From Lachnospiraceae bacterium (lineage in GTDB: Bacteria > Bacillota > Clostridia > Lachnospirales > Lachnospiraceae): a stretch of DNA of 64,000 nucleotides. The DNA is taken from NCBI GenBank assembly GCA_022790855.1, contig JAAVYA010000049.1, forward strand, positions 80,917-144,916, written 5' to 3'. Positions 36,840 to 45,167 of this stretch are shown here, piece after piece. Below the pieces are notes generated by a model. The model was not told the DNA's origin. It saw nothing but the letters and a program-made list of their open reading frames with translations, and did not search any database. The stretch's first letter is position 1. Each line of letters starts with the position of its first letter. Made by a program: the position numbers and the translations under genes.

Positions 36840-38975
36840 ATGTTGACAGAAGGAATGTATATCGCTGAAAGATATGAGATCGTAGGAAAAATTGGTACAG
36901 GCGGAATGTCTGATGTATATAAAGCGAAGGACCACATTTTAGGACGTTATGTGGCGATTAAGGTGTTGAAGCAGGAGTTTTCGGAAGATGTGAACTTTGT
37001 GACGAAGTTCCGTACAGAGGCTCAGTCTGCAGGGGGATTGGAGCATCCAAATATTGTGAATATATACGATGTGGGAAGCGAAGACGGGATGTATTATATC
37101 GTGATGGAATATGTGGAAGGCATCACCTTAAAGACCTACATTGAGAAAAAGGGGCAGTTATCCTATAAGGAGGCTGTCAGCATTGCCATACAGGTAGGCC
37201 GCGGCATTGAAGCGGCCCATAACAAACACATTGTGCACCGGGACATTAAGCCTCAGAACGTGATCATTTCCACGGAAGGTAAGGTAAAGGTGACGGATTT
37301 CGGGATTGCCAGAGCGGCTAATACCAATACGATCCATTCCGATGTGATGGGATCCGTACATTATACTTCGCCGGAACAGGCCAGAAACGGCTTTGTGGAC
37401 GGCAAAAGCGACATCTATTCCCTGGGGATTGTGATGTATGAGATGGTAACCGGAAGAGTTCCCTTTGACGGGGACACTACGGTGGCGATTGCCATTCAGC
37501 ACCTTCAGGAGGAAATGACCCCTCCCAGCGCCTTTGCGCCGAATCTTCCCATCAGCATGGAGAAAATCATTGCGAAATGTACCCAGAAAAGCCCGGATCG
37601 GCGCTATGAGAGCATCAGCGACCTGTTGGTGGATCTGAAAAAAGTGTTGATCAGCCCCAATGAGGACTTTGTTACCTTAATCCCCATTGGCCAAGAGAAT
37701 AAAACCAGGGTGATCCAGCAGGAAGAAGTCGATACCATCAAAAAGGAAACAAGCAAGATTTATTATACGGAGGAGCCGGAAGAGGAGGACGAGGATGAGG
37801 AAGAAGAGGATGACGGGGGATTCTTAAATCCCAAGATGGAGAAAGCCGTTACCATTGCAGGGATTGTGGCGGCTGTTATCATTGTAGTAATCATCCTCTG
37901 TATTTTAGGAAGCGTCACCGGGTTGTTTAAGTTCGGCGGCGGAAGCGGGAAAGATAAGGATAAGGATACACCTATTTCAGAAAGCGAGCAGCCGCCAACA
38001 GAGGAGGAGGATGACAAGCAGGAGGAGCCGCAGGAGGAAGAGGAGACTGTGATCATGATCTCTCTGATCGGCAAGACGCCGGCGGAAGCGAATGAGGCGC
38101 TGAATAAGATGGGCCTGGGATGTAAAGAGGTGGCAAACGCACCTTCCGATCAATATGAGGCGGGAAAAATTATTGACCAGAACCGGAAAGAGGGGGAGGC
38201 GGTTCCGCTTCATGAGACCATTGAAGTGACCGTTTCCAGCGGAGCCGGGGAATTTGACCTGGTCTCCGTAGTTGGAGAAGATGAGGATACGGCAAAGCGG
38301 ACTTTGGAGAATATGGGGCTGTCGGCGGTTACCGATGATTTTGTCTATGACGATTCCGTTCCGGAGGGAAAAGTGATATCCCAAAGCCCGGAATCGGGAA
38401 ACAAGGTGAAAAAAGGAGATACGGTGAGACTGATCGTCAGCCGGGGACAGGAAAGCCGTATGGTGCCGGATGTAACCAACCTTTCGGAGGCAGACGCTAG
38501 AGCCAGATTAGAGCAGGAAGGCTTTACCGTTACGGATGTGACGACGGAATACCACGATACCATAGCGGAGGGCTGCGTCATCCGCCAAAGTCCCAACGGC
38601 GGAGAGTACAGAAACAAAGGAGCGGCAGTCTCCTTGGTGCTTAGCATGGGCAAACAGGCGGTTTACTATTCTTACAGCGGAACCTTTGCGAAACCAAAAG
38701 ATTCCCAGGGAAGCACAGTGGAAGAAGTTGTAGTGTCTGCGGAGCTGACGAATGGGGACGGCACGGTTTCCATTCCTGTGGAGATCGACGATCAGGGGGG
38801 CAGCATTGTAATTTCAGCCAGCAATATCCAAAATATCAGCAGCGGCCTTCTGAACATATATTGGGAATGGACGGAGCCGGAAATCATAGATGAAGAAACC
38901 GGGGATATTATTGAAGCGGAAAGGAATGAGACGGATACTACCGGGCCGTTGAATGTCAGCTTCCAGCAGCAGTAA
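36840..38975 (+). CDS. pknB: PASTA-domain serine/threonine kinase (PknB/PrkC)
   Basis: The 711-residue membrane kinase senses muropeptides or lipid II through extracellular PASTA domains. The kinase domain covers about residues 10-270, with GTGGMSDVYKA, VAIKVL (catalytic lysine), HRDIKPQNVI and VTDFGIA. An acidic linker (EEPEEEDEDEEEEDD) is followed by a membrane segment (AGIVAAVIIVVIILCILG, about residues 343-362). Three PASTA repeats and a C-terminal beta-rich tail (about residues 610-711) complete it. AAGGAGGAAGAC precedes the ATG at 36840. Confidence 0.95.
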   Translation: MLTEGMYIAERYEIVGKIGTGGMSDVYKAKDHILGRYVAIKVLKQEFSEDVNFVTKFRTEAQSAGGLEHPNIVNIYDVGSEDGMYYIVMEYVEGITLKTYIEKKGQLSYKEAVSIAIQVGRGIEAAHNKHIVHRDIKPQNVIISTEGKVKVTDFGIARAANTNTIHSDVMGSVHYTSPEQARNGFVDGKSDIYSLGIVMYEMVTGRVPFDGDTTVAIAIQHLQEEMTPPSAFAPNLPISMEKIIAKCTQKSPDRRYESISDLLVDLKKVLISPNEDFVTLIPIGQENKTRVIQQEEVDTIKKETSKIYYTEEPEEEDEDEEEEDDGGFLNPKMEKAVTIAGIVAAVIIVVIILCILGSVTGLFKFGGGSGKDKDKDTPISESEQPPTEEEDDKQEEPQEEEETVIMISLIGKTPAEANEALNKMGLGCKEVANAPSDQYEAGKIIDQNRKEGEAVPLHETIEVTVSSGAGEFDLVSVVGEDEDTAKRTLENMGLSAVTDDFVYDDSVPEGKVISQSPESGNKVKKGDTVRLIVSRGQESRMVPDVTNLSEADARARLEQEGFTVTDVTTEYHDTIAEGCVIRQSPNGGEYRNKGAAVSLVLSMGKQAVYYSYSGTFAKPKDSQGSTVEEVVVSAELTNGDGTVSIPVEIDDQGGSIVISASNIQNISSGLLNIYWEWTEPEIIDEETGDIIEAERNETDTTGPLNVSFQQQ

Positions 38976-38996
38976 AAGCGGACGGCGGTTAGAATC

Positions 38997-39875
38997 ATGC
39001 AGGGAAAAATAATCAAAGGAATCGCGGGGTTTTACTATGTCCATACAGGGGAAGCAGGCACTTTTGAGTGCAAGGCAAAAGGAATTTTTCGCAAAGAAAA
39101 GCAAAAGCCTCTGGTAGGGGATGAAGTGTTAATGGATGTGATCAGCCTGGAAGAAAAGACAGGTAACATTGTAAAAATCCTGCCTAGGAGAAATGAGTTG
39201 ATTCGTCCTGCCGTAGCAAATATTGACCAGGCTCTGGTGATCTTTGCCGCGGCCAGCCCCGCGCCTAATTTTCACCTGTTGGATACGTTTCTGATAGCAA
39301 TGGAATATCAGCGGGTGGATACGGTGATCTGTTTTAATAAGCAGGATCTGATCCAACAGGACCAGGCAGAACAATTAAAGCGTCGCTATGAAAAGTGCGG
39401 ATGCCATGTGATTTTTACCAGCGCATTGTTTTCCAAAGGCCGGGAAGAATTGCTGGCGCTTCTTGCACATAAGACTACGGCAGTGGCAGGGCCTTCCGGC
39501 GTAGGAAAATCCTCCCTGGTGAATCTCATTCAGTCTGATGTGGAAATGGAGACAGGAGAGATCAGCAGCAAATTGGAGCGGGGGAAACATACGACCCGGC
39601 ATTCGCAATTAATCTGCATCGATCGTGATACGTATATTATGGATACTCCCGGGTTTAGCTCCCTGTATGTCGACGGGATTCCCATGGAGGAATTGAAAGA
39701 TTATTTCCCGGAATTTGCCCAATATGAGACCCGGTGCCGTTTCTTGGGCTGCAGTCATATTCATGAACCGGACTGCGGGGTAAAGGAAGCCCTGAAACAG
39801 GGGGCTATCCATAAAGAACGCTATGAGACGTATGTTTCCATCTACAATGAAATCAAAGAAAAAAAGAGGTATTGA
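38997..39875 (+). CDS. rsgA: Ribosome small subunit-dependent GTPase A
   Basis: RsgA is a circularly permuted GTPase that checks late 30S assembly. The 292-residue protein has an OB-fold N-terminus, then FNKQDL (G4) before the Walker A GPSGVGKSSLVNLI (G1, near residue 165), HTTRHSQLI and DTPGFSSL (G3), confirming the permuted order. The C-terminal zinc motif CRFLGCSHIHEPDCGVKEAL is intact. The gene follows pknB by 21 bases, and rpe starts immediately after it, as in many Firmicutes. Confidence 0.96.
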   Translation: MQGKIIKGIAGFYYVHTGEAGTFECKAKGIFRKEKQKPLVGDEVLMDVISLEEKTGNIVKILPRRNELIRPAVANIDQALVIFAAASPAPNFHLLDTFLIAMEYQRVDTVICFNKQDLIQQDQAEQLKRRYEKCGCHVIFTSALFSKGREELLALLAHKTTAVAGPSGVGKSSLVNLIQSDVEMETGEISSKLERGKHTTRHSQLICIDRDTYIMDTPGFSSLYVDGIPMEELKDYFPEFAQYETRCRFLGCSHIHEPDCGVKEALKQGAIHKERYETYVSIYNEIKEKKRY

Positions 39876-39876
39876 C

Positions 39877-40527
39877 ATGAATTATTTATCCCCATCCCTG
39901 TTGGCGGCAGATGCTTCCAAGCTGGGAGAGCAGGTAAAAGCCATCGACCAGGCAGGCGCCCAGTATGTGCACATTGATGTGATGGACGGCTGCTTTGTTC
40001 CAAGCATCAGCTTTGGGCTGCCGGTGATATCTTCTCTTCGTCCCTGCACCAAAAGGGTGTTTGACGTACATTTGATGATTGAAGAACCGGTGCGCTATGC
40101 CAAGGAGTTTGTCCAGGCCGGGGCAGATCTGGTAACGGTGCATGCGGAAGCCTGCCGGCATCTGGACCGTACCGTGTATACTCTTCGGGAACTGGGAGTC
40201 CGTGTAGGAGTGGCCTTAAACCCGGCGACCGATATCAGATGCCTGGAATATATTTTGCCAAGCCTTGATATGGTACTGCTTATGACAGTAAATCCCGGTT
40301 TTGGAGGTCAAAAGTTTATTCCCTATTCGTTGGACAAGATCAGGGATTTGAAGGATATGATTACAAGAAAAGATTTGCATGTGGACATAGAGGTGGACGG
40401 AGGCGTTTCCTTAGAGAATGTGTCAGATGTGTTAAGGGCAGGAGCCAATGTCATTGTAGCAGGCTCCGCTGTATTTCGAGGAAATATCCAGGAGAATGTG
40501 AAAGAGTTTCTGGGAAAAATGGGTTAG
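39877..40527 (+). CDS. rpe: Ribulose-phosphate 3-epimerase
   Basis: Rpe interconverts ribulose 5-phosphate and xylulose 5-phosphate in the pentose phosphate pathway. The 216-residue barrel has LSPSLLAADASKLGEQ, VHIDVMDGCFVPSISFG with metal histidine and aspartate, LMTVNPGFGGQKFIPYSL and EVDGGVSLENV. The start at 39877 follows AAAAGAGGTATTGAC, one base after the rsgA stop; an open frame from 39823 runs inside rsgA. Confidence 0.95.
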   Translation: MNYLSPSLLAADASKLGEQVKAIDQAGAQYVHIDVMDGCFVPSISFGLPVISSLRPCTKRVFDVHLMIEEPVRYAKEFVQAGADLVTVHAEACRHLDRTVYTLRELGVRVGVALNPATDIRCLEYILPSLDMVLLMTVNPGFGGQKFIPYSLDKIRDLKDMITRKDLHVDIEVDGGVSLENVSDVLRAGANVIVAGSAVFRGNIQENVKEFLGKMG

Positions 40528-40613
40528 CGCAGAAGAAGCTTTCTGAATGCGGATTGCAGTCTGAGGCGGTTCTTTATGGAGAGCATTGTTGCAGGGAGGA
40601 TGAAAGAAGATAG

Positions 40614-41294
40614 ATGAAAGCGGCGATTGTAGCGGGAGGGACCATTGATAGCAGCTTTGTTCTGGACTACATGAAAAAAGAAAATTACCAGGTTACCTTG
40701 GCAGCAGACCGGGGCCTGGAATTTTTTTATGAGAATCATTTGACACCGGATATCATCGTAGGGGATTTTGATTCGGTGAAGCCCATGGCCTTGGAGTTTT
40801 TTCAAAAGGAAGGGGGCGAAGGAACACAGCCCCAAATGATTTCCTTGAACCCTATGAAAGATGATACGGATACGGGGCATGCTCTTATGACCGCGATTTC
40901 TATGGGGTGTGATCAGGTACATATTTTTGGAGCCACTGGGAGCCGTCTGGACCATGTGCTGGGAAACCTGCAGCTTTTGGGATATGGGCTGCGGGAGGGT
41001 GTGGACTGTGCGATCCTGGATGCTTATAATAAGATTCGTTTGATCCGGGGAGAGACAGTTTTGCATAAGCAAGAGCAATTCGGGACGTACGTTTCATTAA
41101 TTCCTTATACGCCCCAGGTCACAGGTCTAACCCTGGAGGGGTTTCTCTATCCCCTGAAAGACCATGTGATGGGATGCTTTTACTTGGCGGATGCGGCTCC
41201 TGTCAGCGGCGTCAGCAATGAGATTGTGGATGATACGGCCAGAATTTCTCTGAAAGACGGGATTTTGGTGTTGGTGGAGTCACGGGATGGATGA
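40614..41294 (+). CDS. thiN: Thiamine diphosphokinase
   Basis: ThiN pyrophosphorylates thiamine to thiamine diphosphate. The 226-residue protein has ADRGLEFFYENHLTPDIIVGDFDSV near residue 30, NPMKDDTDTGHALMTAI and FGATGSRLDHVLGNLQLLG. These are the conserved acidic and arginine-containing blocks of the family. It ends the rsgA-rpe-thiN order usual in Firmicutes. A weak GGGAGG-type site lies 15 bases upstream. I saw no TPP riboswitch near it. Confidence 0.93.
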   Translation: MKAAIVAGGTIDSSFVLDYMKKENYQVTLAADRGLEFFYENHLTPDIIVGDFDSVKPMALEFFQKEGGEGTQPQMISLNPMKDDTDTGHALMTAISMGCDQVHIFGATGSRLDHVLGNLQLLGYGLREGVDCAILDAYNKIRLIRGETVLHKQEQFGTYVSLIPYTPQVTGLTLEGFLYPLKDHVMGCFYLADAAPVSGVSNEIVDDTARISLKDGILVLVESRDG

Positions 41295-41307
41295 TTCCTG
41301 AAATAAT

Positions 41308-42093
41308 TTAAGAGATATCTTTTTTTCTATATTTGAGGAATGCTGTTACAGCGCCAATGGCAGTAAAAAGAATACCAAGGGATAAGTATTTCAGTTCTAT
41401 GTGGCCAGTGGCGACGATATCGGCTCCTTCGGTGTAACCGAAGGGGGTAATATATTTCAGGAATTGGGCCTGATCCGTTAGGTTGGCTATAATGTTTAGG
41501 AAGTAGAATAATGCGGCCAAGCCCAGCCCGCTTCCGCTTCCGCCTCTGTCCAGGAAGGATGAAATACCAAAGCAAATGGAGGCGATTTCTACCTGCAGTA
41601 TGAAATAGGCGACAAATAAAAGAGCCAGGGTATTGTCCTTTGGAAATTCCCCGATGGCAAAGGCAGACAATAGAGTTACAATAATCACAACGCTATTTAA
41701 AATTGCAATTTGTATCAGTATGGCGCAGTATTTTTCCAGGACCACCTGAGTGCGGGAGATGGGGTGGGTGAGCAGAAATTCTGCGGTTTTTTCTTTTTCT
41801 TCGGATGCAAGGGAGGAGATGCCAAGAAGGGCTGCAAAAAAGGCTCCTCCCAGGCCCAGGACGTTGGCGCATTCTACGCCGAAGAAGCCCATAAATTCTC
41901 CAAAATTAATTTTGTCCATACCGAAAGCGGCGGAGAAGCCGCCCATATCAGCAAACATTCCGCTTAAGTCATTCATCTGATGTTCCATCTCGGGATAGAT
42001 CAGGATGCAGACTCCCAAAAGAAAGGAAATGATAGCTGTCCATAGAATGAGGGAGATTCTTCCTTTTCGTAATTCTTGCTTCATAAGTGTCAT
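41308..42093 (-). CDS. ABC-2 type transporter permease
   Basis: The 261-residue protein has six hydrophobic segments: an N-terminal one after MTLMKQELRKGRISLILW, a long extracellular loop, and a cluster of five. AEFLLTHPISRTQVVLEKYC marks the ABC-2 exporter type. It is encoded one base after the ATPase gene and forms an exporter with it. The substrate is not indicated. It converges with thiN, with only 13 bases between the two stop codons and no separate terminator. Confidence 0.87.
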   Translation of the reverse strand: MTLMKQELRKGRISLILWTAIISFLLGVCILIYPEMEHQMNDLSGMFADMGGFSAAFGMDKINFGEFMGFFGVECANVLGLGGAFFAALLGISSLASEEKEKTAEFLLTHPISRTQVVLEKYCAILIQIAILNSVVIIVTLLSAFAIGEFPKDNTLALLFVAYFILQVEIASICFGISSFLDRGGSGSGLGLAALFYFLNIIANLTDQAQFLKYITPFGYTEGADIVATGHIELKYLSLGILFTAIGAVTAFLKYRKKDIS

Positions 42094-42094
42094 A

Positions 42095-42967
42095 TTATAA
42101 GTCCTCCTGATAATAGTGCATGAATATTTCTTCCAAATCCGGCTCGGTAATGGTGACGTCGGTAATAGGCAGGGTGGCGAGACGGCAGAGCAGTTCTTTT
42201 GGGGAGCCTCCGTATAGAAAGCGAATCGTATCCTTTTGGTATTGAATGTCTTTTACATGGTCTAAGGGAGGCAAGGAGGTAAGGCCCTTTAGGGTTACGC
42301 GTTTTGTCTCGGTATGTCCCAGCTTTTTTGTGCTGTCAGAGATCAGGATTCTGCCGTCCCGGATGATGGCGGCGTGTTCGCAGTATTCCTGAACTTCAGA
42401 TAAGATATGGGAGGACAGGAATATGGTGGTGCCGTTTTGATTATATTCTTTTAGAATGGAATAGAATTCCCGCTGCATCAAAGGATCCAGACCGCTGGTG
42501 GGTTCGTCCAATATACATAACCTTGGCTTGTGCTGTAAAGCACAAACAATGGATACTTTCTTTCGGTTTCCCAAGGAAAGTTGGCGGATCTTCTTTTGGG
42601 GATCCAGTTTTAATCGTTCACACAATGCGGAAGCTTCTGTTTGGCAGTCCATACGGCGCAGGCTGGCGGAAAAGCGAATCACTTCCCCCACTTTCATATT
42701 TGGATAAAAGAAAGCCTCAGAGGGCATATAGCCGGTACAACTGAGAATTTCGGTTTTTTGGGATGAGATGCTTTTACCAAATATTTCTGCTGTTCCGCTG
42801 GTGGGCGAAATTAATCCCAGCAAAGTGCGGATAGTGGTGCTTTTCCCAGCGCCGTTGGGGCCGATAAAACCAAAAAAATCACCTTCTTCCACGGTAAGGT
42901 TCATTTCCGTAATTCCTCTGGCTTTTCCGTAGGATTTCGTCAAGGCTTCTGTATGGATGGCATTCAT
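42095..42967 (-). CDS. ABC transporter ATP-binding protein
   Basis: The 290-residue ATPase has Walker A GFIGPNGAGKSTTIRTLLGL, signature-like IRQLSLGNRKKVSIVCAL, Walker B LCILDEPTSGLD and the H-loop in TIFLSSHILSEVQ. The C-terminal extension of about 70 residues is typical of ABC-2 exporter ATPases of the drug/antibiotic type. AAAGGAGGTATACTGCAC precedes the ATG. No regulator gene is adjacent, unlike the YtrA-linked operon at 20273. Confidence 0.93.
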   Translation of the reverse strand: MNAIHTEALTKSYGKARGITEMNLTVEEGDFFGFIGPNGAGKSTTIRTLLGLISPTSGTAEIFGKSISSQKTEILSCTGYMPSEAFFYPNMKVGEVIRFSASLRRMDCQTEASALCERLKLDPQKKIRQLSLGNRKKVSIVCALQHKPRLCILDEPTSGLDPLMQREFYSILKEYNQNGTTIFLSSHILSEVQEYCEHAAIIRDGRILISDSTKKLGHTETKRVTLKGLTSLPPLDHVKDIQYQKDTIRFLYGGSPKELLCRLATLPITDVTITEPDLEEIFMHYYQEDL

Positions 42968-43002
42968 GTGCAGTATACCTCCTTTGTGATATTGTTTTTC
43001 AC

Positions 43003-43031
43003 ATTATAGCCTATCAAGACTTGTAGTGCAA
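43003..43031 (-). promoter_or_regulatory. Promoter of the ABC exporter operon
   Basis: On the minus strand TTGCAC (43031-43026) and a perfect TATAAT (43008-43003) are 17 bases apart, about 30 bases before the ATPase start. Confidence 0.65.
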
Positions 43032-43116
43032 GTTTTGGTAAAAGGTTATGACAGGAATCTTTATGACATGTTTTCCAATAAGAATGTAAAATTTATACAA
43101 TATGGAAGAATAATGC

Positions 43117-43145
43117 TTTACATTTTTCCAATGATAGTATAGAAT
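43117..43145 (+). promoter_or_regulatory. Promoter of rnpB
   Basis: TTTACA (43117-43122) and TAGAAT (43140-43145) are 17 bases apart. The predicted start near 43152-43155 agrees with the 5' end expected from the P1 stem of the RNA. Confidence 0.7.
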
Positions 43146-43154
43146 AAGAAAAAT

Positions 43155-43492
43155 AAGTAGGATAAATAATCGCAGATGCAGAGGTCGAAAGACCGCATAT
43201 GAGGAAAGTCCGGGCTTCACAGGGCAGGATGCCGGCTAACGGCCGGTGGAGGCGACTCCAAGGACAGTGCAACAGAAATGTACCGCTGCAGTGTGCAGTA
43301 AGGGTGGAAGGGCAGTGTAAGAGACTACCGCCTGCCTGGTAACAGGCGGGGCATATGTAAACCCCATCCGAAGCAAGACCGAACAGAAGCGTACGTGGCC
43401 CGCCAGCTTCAGGTAGGTTGCTGGAGGTAACTGGCAACAGTTATCCTAGATAGATGATTATTCACGACATAACCCGGCTTATCGTCCTGCTT
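43155..43492 (+). ncRNA. rnpB: RNase P RNA
   Basis: This ribozyme matures the 5' ends of tRNAs. The universally conserved core is present: GAGGAAAGTCCGGGCTTC (P4 5' side, near 43200), GCCGGCTAACGGCCGG, ACAGAAATGTACCGC, GTAAGGGTGGAAGGGC, GTAAGAGACTACCG, and the 3' block ending near CATAACCCGGCTTAT. The P1 stem pairs AAGTAGGA near 43155 with TCCTGCTT ending at 43492. Short open frames over this stretch are not genes. The exact ends may shift by a few bases. Confidence 0.95.
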
Positions 43493-43496
43493 ATGA

Positions 43497-44945
43497 TTAC
43501 ATATCGCCTGCAATTTCGTAGGATAACAACAGATGCAGCCGCACCATAGAATTCTCCAGATCCGCATCCAGCAGCTCTTGCAGCCGCCGGATGCGATACA
43601 GCAGGGAGTTCCGGTGCAGCTGCATTTCTTTTGCAGTAAGTATTAGGCTGCGTTCATTTTTCAGATAAATATACAGTGTTTGATAGAGTTGCGTATGATG
43701 CTTTTTGTCATAATCTAGCAGCGCCCCTAGCGCGGGGTGAGATGCTTCGGGCAAAATCGTGCCCTTTAATTCCCAGAGAATATAAGGCAGGACATAAGCC
43801 CCTCCCTCATAGATTTGCCCCGGATTTTTTTCACAATATTCCGAGGTAATGGCAGCATAGCGATATTGACGGTAAAAGGAATCCGTCATAGTAAAAGGCC
43901 GTCCCTGCATTCCGTAATAGCGGCCGTTTTTCAGCCAGGGCTTCAGTTGAGAGATCACTTCCTCCAAGGGGGCAAGACGCAGGTTTGCCAGTACGCAGAT
44001 GGATGGATCCGCATTGCATGCAAACAAAAAGTCAAATTTTAAATTCAAAGTCTTGCATAGACGGAGATTGAGAGGAAAGGGCTGAAATCTGGTGTCCAAT
44101 TTAAAAAATAGCAGAGTATCGTCCGCTTTCCAGCCCATAAGCTGCAGGCGTCGGAGCAGCTCGTCGTTTGCGGCGTTCTGGTCTGTGATAGCGGAAAGCA
44201 GCAGAGAATCCAGAATGACGGATTGTTCTTCCTGAATATGGATTTCAAACCAACGCTGCAGGAAATCACAGAACAAAGAAAAAACGTCCAACTGCCCCTG
44301 GCTGGTATTTGGGCAGTGTTCGATTTGTACGGCAGTACCCAGCCATTTGTCTTGAAAGAAAAAGTTTTTGTTGTAGCACCGGTTGGGGAATAGGTCAGGT
44401 TCCAGTACGTATATATCTTTTTTGGAAAAACGTTCCGGATATGCCTGATTGACGTTGATCAAAAAATCGATGTCCGGGCTGCCGAAGGCCACCATATCAT
44501 CCCAGACAGAATCTACTTCTCCCCGGTGAAATATTTGCATATGGGCCAAAAAGCGTTGGGAAGCATCCAATAGAAAAACAGGCTGCGGCAGGACGGACTG
44601 AGTTGTATCGAAGAGATCTTGAAGCATGGCGTCCGAGGCCAAAAGCTCCAGCATCCGGACAGACCATGCGCTGTAAAATTCCAATGCATTCAGCACACAA
44701 TTCAATATCTCTTCCAGATCTGTTGTCTGCAAAAGGAGCATATCATTCTTATGGGTGCAGATGACCTGGCCGCTGCTTGTGTGGAATAAATCGCAGAGAC
44801 GCCCGATGTAGACAGTATGATTGTTGGAGGGCAATTCACTGGAAAAAAGTCTGGCAGATTCAATTGCGAACGAATTTTCTGTAATCGTTGCAACAGGATG
44901 GTACTCCTTTAGACAATCGGCTAACATCCACATGCTGATCTTCAT
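43497..44945 (-). CDS. PucR/CdaR-type transcriptional regulator
   Basis: The 482-residue protein has a C-terminal PucR helix-turn-helix (about residues 420-478): LILTAKEMQLHRNSLLYRIRRLQELL. A GGDEF-like/CdaR-type central region precedes it. The N-terminal sensor part is not recognisable. Such regulators commonly control catabolic genes beside them in response to a metabolite. It is transcribed divergently from the UroD-like and MFS genes, so control of those genes is likely (inference). TTCAAGGAGGAGACGT precedes the ATG. Confidence 0.85.
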   Translation of the reverse strand: MKISMWMLADCLKEYHPVATITENSFAIESARLFSSELPSNNHTVYIGRLCDLFHTSSGQVICTHKNDMLLLQTTDLEEILNCVLNALEFYSAWSVRMLELLASDAMLQDLFDTTQSVLPQPVFLLDASQRFLAHMQIFHRGEVDSVWDDMVAFGSPDIDFLINVNQAYPERFSKKDIYVLEPDLFPNRCYNKNFFFQDKWLGTAVQIEHCPNTSQGQLDVFSLFCDFLQRWFEIHIQEEQSVILDSLLLSAITDQNAANDELLRRLQLMGWKADDTLLFFKLDTRFQPFPLNLRLCKTLNLKFDFLFACNADPSICVLANLRLAPLEEVISQLKPWLKNGRYYGMQGRPFTMTDSFYRQYRYAAITSEYCEKNPGQIYEGGAYVLPYILWELKGTILPEASHPALGALLDYDKKHHTQLYQTLYIYLKNERSLILTAKEMQLHRNSLLYRIRRLQELLDADLENSMVRLHLLLSYEIAGDM

Positions 44946-44964
44946 ACGTCTCCTCCTTGAAATG

Positions 44965-44982
44965 ATTATGCATATGCATAAT
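44965..44982. promoter_or_regulatory. Perfect 18-bp palindrome between pucR-like and UroD-like genes
   Basis: ATTATGCATATGCATAAT is a perfect palindrome 20 bases before the regulator start, in its 5' leader. It is a good candidate operator for the PucR-like protein. Confidence 0.6.
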
Positions 44983-45015
44983 TTTGGAAAATGTAAGTGC
45001 TTCTTTATGCCCTAT

Positions 45016-45044
45016 AGTATAGTGCATTTATCACAAAGTATCAA
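45016..45044 (-). promoter_or_regulatory. Promoter of the PucR-like gene
   Basis: On the minus strand TTGATA (45044-45039) and TATACT (45021-45016) are 17 bases apart. The palindrome at 44965 lies about 30 bases downstream of the predicted start. Confidence 0.65.
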
Positions 45045-45167
45045 TATTTTTTTAAGATAAATTGTGCGAAAAGTACGTATACTTCCAAAACAGGATATGA
45101 TGTAATAGAAAATAAGAAAAACAACAGATATGCGGCTTATATGCCGAAGCTGAGAGGAGGTTTTATT

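Noticed and set aside
40528..40613. TPP riboswitch before thiN
   Set aside because: The gap is too short and lacks the conserved CTGAGA-type words.
43093..43437. Open frames across 43093-43437
   Set aside because: The region is RNase P RNA with its conserved core; the frames are chance.
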